64,000 nt of DNA, taken from Sphingomonas xanthus. Its GTDB lineage: Bacteria > Pseudomonadota > Alphaproteobacteria > Sphingomonadales > Sphingomonadaceae. The stretch covers positions 930,001-994,000 of the forward strand of contig NZ_CP041659.1 in NCBI RefSeq assembly GCF_007998985.1. The letters are read 5' to 3'. Shown one piece after another: positions 62,636-64,000 of this stretch. Each line of letters begins with the position of its first letter. Within the stretch, counting starts at the first letter, position 1. Position numbers and translations under genes: made by a program. A model generated the notes under the pieces. It searched no databases and was not told the origin of the DNA. It worked only from the letters and a program-made list of their open reading frames with translations.

Positions 62636-62995
62636 ATGCGCCGTCTGTTTCCCTTCGCTGCCCTTGGACTTGCCGCTTGCGCCTCGAGCCCGACAACGCA
62701 GACCCCCGGCCCGGTAACTTCGGCGCCCCTGCTCAGCAGTTCCCATGAGCATCGCACCCTTGCCGGGATGACCGCGGTCGAACTTGCCCAGCATTTTGGA
62801 AGCCCCCGGCTGACAATTCGCGAGGGCGTCGCAACCAAGCTGCAGTACAGCGGGTCGAATTGCGTGCTGGACGCCTATCTCTATCCGCCGGAATCTGGCC
62901 AGGGAGTGCCGCGCGTCATTCATGTCGATACGCGCACGCACCAAGGCACCGAGATCAACCCACAGCAATGTTTCGCGGCGATCGAAGGCCGCTAA
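62636..62995 (+). CDS. Small putative lipoprotein
   Basis: A 119-residue protein with lipobox LAACAS and a conserved-looking domain: MTAVELAQHFGSPRLTIREG, KLQYSGSNCVLDAYLYPPESG and a final Cys in NPQQCFAAIEG. The BamE/SmpA-like helix-strand pattern (AxxLxxxFGxPxxxxxEG) suggests an outer membrane small lipoprotein, but this is tentative. It shares a CTAA stop with convergent queG. Confidence 0.75.
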   Translation: MRRLFPFAALGLAACASSPTTQTPGPVTSAPLLSSSHEHRTLAGMTAVELAQHFGSPRLTIREGVATKLQYSGSNCVLDAYLYPPESGQGVPRVIHVDTRTHQGTEINPQQCFAAIEGR

Positions 62996-64000
62996 GCGTC
63001 CAGCCGGGCAATCGCCCAGCCGGCGGCCTCGGCAATCACCGGATTGCCGCTTGCCAGGTGCGGTCTTACCGCCTCGATTAACGTTTTGTCGCCGCTATTG
63101 CCTGCCGCGACGAGGCAGTTGCGGATCATCCGGTCGACGCCGATGCGCTTGATCGGCGAGCCTGAAAACAGTTCGCGAAACGCGCGGTCATCGAGCGCCA
63201 GGAGGTCGGCCAGCGCCGGCGCGACAAGCTCCGGCCGGGCGTGAAAGGCCCGATTGGCCTGCGCGGCGCGGGCGAAGCGGTTCCACGGGCAAACCGCCAG
63301 ACAATCGTCGCAGCCGTAAATGCGATTGCCGATCGCTTCGCGAAACTCGACCGGGATCGGACCCGCCTGCTCGATCGTCAGGTAGGAAATGCAACGCCGC
63401 GCATCGACCAGGTTCGGTGCGACAATGGCCGCGGTGGGGCAGGCGTCGATGCAGCGCGTGCAGCTACCGCAGTGCGGTTCGGCCGCCGGATCAGGCTCCA
63501 GGTCCAATGTCGTGTAGATGATGCCAAGGAAAAGCCAGCTGCCATGTTCGCGGTTGAGCAAATTGCTGTGCTTGCCCTGCCACCCGACCCCGGCCGCCGC
63601 GGCCAGCGGTTTTTCCATCACCGGGGCGGTGTCGACGAACACCTTGAGCTCGCATCCTGCCTCGTCGGCGAGCCAGCGGCCCATCGCCTTGAGCGCCTTC
63701 TTGACCACCTTGTGATAGTCGGTGCCCTGGGCATAGACCGAAATGCGACCCCGGTTCCTTGCCCCGGCCAGCGCCAGCGGGTCATGGGCCGGCGCATAGC
63801 TCATCCCCAGCGCGATGACCGACCTTGCGTCCGGCCACAGACCGGCAGGAGTTGCGCGCTGATCGGCGCGATCCTCGATCCAGCCCATGTCGCCATGATG
63901 GCCGGCGGCGATCCATTCGCGCAGCCGCTGACCGGCCTCGGGCGCGGAATCGGCGCGGGCGATCCCCCAGGCACAGAAGCCAAGCTCCCTCGCCTTGTCG
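62992..64000 (-). CDS. queG: Epoxyqueuosine reductase (5' end cut by window)
   Basis: Last step of queuosine tRNA modification. CGSCTRCIDACP and CDDCLAVCPWN are the two 4Fe-4S motifs; GRISVYAQGTDYHKVVKKAL, VDTAPVMEKPLAAAAGVGWQGKH-type residues near the middle bind the cobalamin. The frame is open to the right edge (CAWGIARADSAPEAGQRLR before the first internal Met), so the N terminus is outside the window. The end carries a short HEAT-like tail. Confidence 0.92.
   Translation of the reverse strand, partial: DKARELGFCAWGIARADSAPEAGQRLREWIAAGHHGDMGWIEDRADQRATPAGLWPDARSVIALGMSYAPAHDPLALAGARNRGRISVYAQGTDYHKVVKKALKAMGRWLADEAGCELKVFVDTAPVMEKPLAAAAGVGWQGKHSNLLNREHGSWLFLGIIYTTLDLEPDPAAEPHCGSCTRCIDACPTAAIVAPNLVDARRCISYLTIEQAGPIPVEFREAIGNRIYGCDDCLAVCPWNRFARAAQANRAFHARPELVAPALADLLALDDRAFRELFSGSPIKRIGVDRMIRNCLVAAGNSGDKTLIEAVRPHLASGNPVIAEAAGWAIARLDA

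Overview
This window looks like chromosomal DNA from an alphaproteobacterium of the order Sphingomonadales (Sphingomonas or Sphingomicrobium type). The signs are high GC content, a class I lysyl-tRNA synthetase, the gene order rpmF-plsX-fabH-ihfA-merR, TonB-dependent receptors with C-terminal Phe, alpha-type SspB, and many tightly packed or overlapping genes. I see no insertion sequence, prophage, CRISPR array or rRNA. One tRNA (Ser, anticodon GCT) is present. The placement rests on gene content and gene order, not on a database search.

Layout. 1-8.1 kb: a polyhydroxybutyrate-depolymerase-like esterase cut by the window edge, a small lipoprotein, a DEDD exonuclease-like protein, pdeM, a pabB-pabC fusion, an M19 dipeptidase, an S9 peptidase and an MBL-fold hydrolase. 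8.1-11.3 kb: the lipid/ribosome/nucleoid operon rpmF-plsX-fabH-ihfA-merR. 11.3-17.5 kb: sixA, a DinG/XPD-like Fe-S helicase, class I lysS, an S41 peptidase and a small exported protein. 17.6-22.5 kb: an Lrp-type regulator, a DUF4242 protein, a DUF885 lipoprotein, an RcnB-like protein, an orphan [2Fe-2S] small subunit and an alpha/beta hydrolase.

22.5-38.8 kb is the most striking block. It holds a LapG-like periplasmic cysteine protease (BTLCP) facing a five-gene operon on the minus strand: a 2,915-residue repeat adhesin, TolC, a type I ABC exporter with a degenerate C39-like domain, a SleB-type cell wall hydrolase and HlyD. The adhesin carries a PAAG motif (LapG-type di-alanine site) at residues 214-217. 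The block can be read as a Lap-like 'retain and release' surface adhesin system in which a peptidoglycan hydrolase is co-translated with the exporter. No LapD-like receptor lies in the window. A 617-bp AT-rich gap upstream of the adhesin contains several GTTAA-type half sites resembling CtrA boxes.

38.8-48.5 kb: a salicylyl-CoA 5-hydroxylase-type FAD monooxygenase fused to an old-yellow-enzyme reductase, then a TonB-dependent receptor followed by two different sulfotransferases, then a cupin-SGNH hydrolase pair with a divergent Lrp-type regulator, then tRNA-Ser. 48.7-64 kb: housekeeping genes (Crp/Fnr regulator, pyrC, ygfZ, cyclase, acnA, corA, DUF2585, PagL-like, DUF4142, fumC, sspB, HIT, an amino acid permease, a PfkB kinase, a small lipoprotein, and queG cut by the right edge). 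Seven of eleven convergent gene pairs overlap by exactly four bases at a shared stop tetranucleotide (six CTAG, one CTAA), so the region leaves little room for terminators.
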